A DNA stretch of 64,000 nt from contig NZ_LMMT01000004.1 in the NCBI RefSeq assembly GCF_001422365.1, forward strand, positions 70,001-134,000. Direction: 5' to 3'. The DNA is from Pseudorhodoferax sp. Leaf265. GTDB taxonomy: Bacteria; Pseudomonadota; Gammaproteobacteria; Burkholderiales; Burkholderiaceae_C. The position numbers and the translations under genes are program-made. Below, in pieces: positions 63,596 through 64,000 of the stretch. The stretch's first letter is position 1. Each line of letters starts with the position of its first letter. Below the pieces are notes generated by a model that was not told where the DNA came from, did no database searches, and was given only the letters and a program-made list of their open reading frames with translations.

Positions 63596-63973
63596 ATGAT
63601 CCTCGGCATGAACCACTTCACCGTGATCGCGGAGGACCCGCAGGCCACGATGGATTTCTACACCGGCATGGTGGGGTTGACGGAGGGCTTCCGGCCCGAC
63701 TTGGGCTTCCCGGGTGCCTGGCTGTACGGCGAAGACACCAGGCACGCCATCCTGCACATCTACTTCGACCGGCCCGTGCCGGCCCAGCGCGCGGGCGTGA
63801 TCGACCACATGGCGTTCACGGCCAAGGGCCTCAAGGAAGTCAAGGCCCGCTTCGACGCGGCCGGCTGGAAGTACGACCTGCGGCGCCAGGCCGGGGCGCT
63901 GTGGCAGCTGTTCTGCCACGACCCGAACGGGGCCAAGGTGGAGCTGGATTTCGACAAGGCGGAGGAGCCGTAA
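63596..63973 (+). CDS. VOC-family (glyoxalase/bleomycin resistance/dioxygenase) protein
   Basis: 125 residues, GAAGGAG ribosome binding site upstream, 13 bp after the fusion gene. One VOC module pair: MNHFTVIAEDPQATMDFYTGMVGL (metal histidine near residue 6) and DHMAFTAKGLKEVKARF with FCHDPNGAKVELDF at the end (metal glutamate). The fold includes extradiol dioxygenases, glyoxalases and epimerases; this short form is typical of single-domain enzymes or resistance proteins. It is probably the last gene of block C seen here; 27 bases remain before the window edge. Confidence 0.92.
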   Translation: MILGMNHFTVIAEDPQATMDFYTGMVGLTEGFRPDLGFPGAWLYGEDTRHAILHIYFDRPVPAQRAGVIDHMAFTAKGLKEVKARFDAAGWKYDLRRQAGALWQLFCHDPNGAKVELDFDKAEEP

Positions 63974-64000
63974 CGCGTCCGGGTGCGGGGAAGGCGGGCG

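Overview
The window is about 70 percent G+C with densely packed, often overlapping genes. It looks like the chromosome of a betaproteobacterium of the order Burkholderiales, most probably Comamonadaceae (Variovorax, Acidovorax or Hydrogenophaga-like). Reasons: a Bug/TctC-type solute-binding protein, two catabolic LivFGHM-type transporters, the tkt-gap pair, many LysR regulators beside catabolic genes, and leaderless-looking starts with a GAYAAT -10 box a few bases before ATG. This is an inference from gene style. No rRNA, tRNA, CRISPR array, prophage or insertion sequence was seen.

Layout. 1-1970 (-) is a two-component system: a cache-domain NarL/DegU-type sensor kinase and its LuxR-type regulator, cut by the window edge. 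2314-4279 (+) is a pair with export signals: a RidA-family lipoprotein and a Tat-signal class V aminotransferase. 4300-8823 (-) holds a DUF3883-like protein, a small helical protein, gap and tkt. 8914-20351 is mixed housekeeping and unknown genes: MBL hydrolase, phytase-like protein, wrbA, murU, NAD(P)-binding protein, pepP, SGNH hydrolase, OpgC, BrkB/YihY, a LysR/EamA pair and DUF1428.

20451-33250 is catabolic block A. A GntR/FCD regulator is divergent from a Rieske oxygenase, a glutamine-synthetase-like ligase, a 2Fe-2S ferredoxin, a ferredoxin reductase, a complete LivHMGF transporter with two different binding proteins, and an amidase. The gene content suggests import of an amine or amide compound, ATP-dependent gamma-glutamylation, Rieske oxygenation and amide hydrolysis. 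Three TGCATGCA palindromes and a near-consensus sigma-70 promoter lie in the divergent gap. A frameshifted DUF1016/YhcG nuclease and an MFS transporter follow.

35694-41367 is block B: a LysR regulator divergent from a DadA-like oxidase, an unusual HyuA-fragment/HyuB hydantoinase fusion, a Bug binding protein and RidA. It fits uptake and breakdown of hydantoins or D-amino acids. 41364-47457 holds hydrolases, a LysR/flavodoxin-fold reductase pair, an M20 lipoprotein peptidase and an MFS transporter.

47454-63973 is block C, the best candidate for an undescribed system. A TetR regulator is divergent from a compact run of 14 genes: FAH hydrolase, alpha/beta hydrolase, two paralogous amidohydrolases, two permeases, binding protein, ABC ATPase, a second ABC ATPase fused to a Tm-1-like (UPF0261) domain, a PEP-hydrolase-like TIM barrel (the other half of plant Tm-1), a flotillin, a stand-alone SRPBCC protein, an SRPBCC-quinone oxidoreductase fusion, and a VOC protein. 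Most junctions overlap by 1-23 bp, which argues for one transcript. The substrate cannot be read from the sequence.

Two large inverted-repeat elements (27032-27169 and 53569-53766) sit inside the two ABC-transporter operons.
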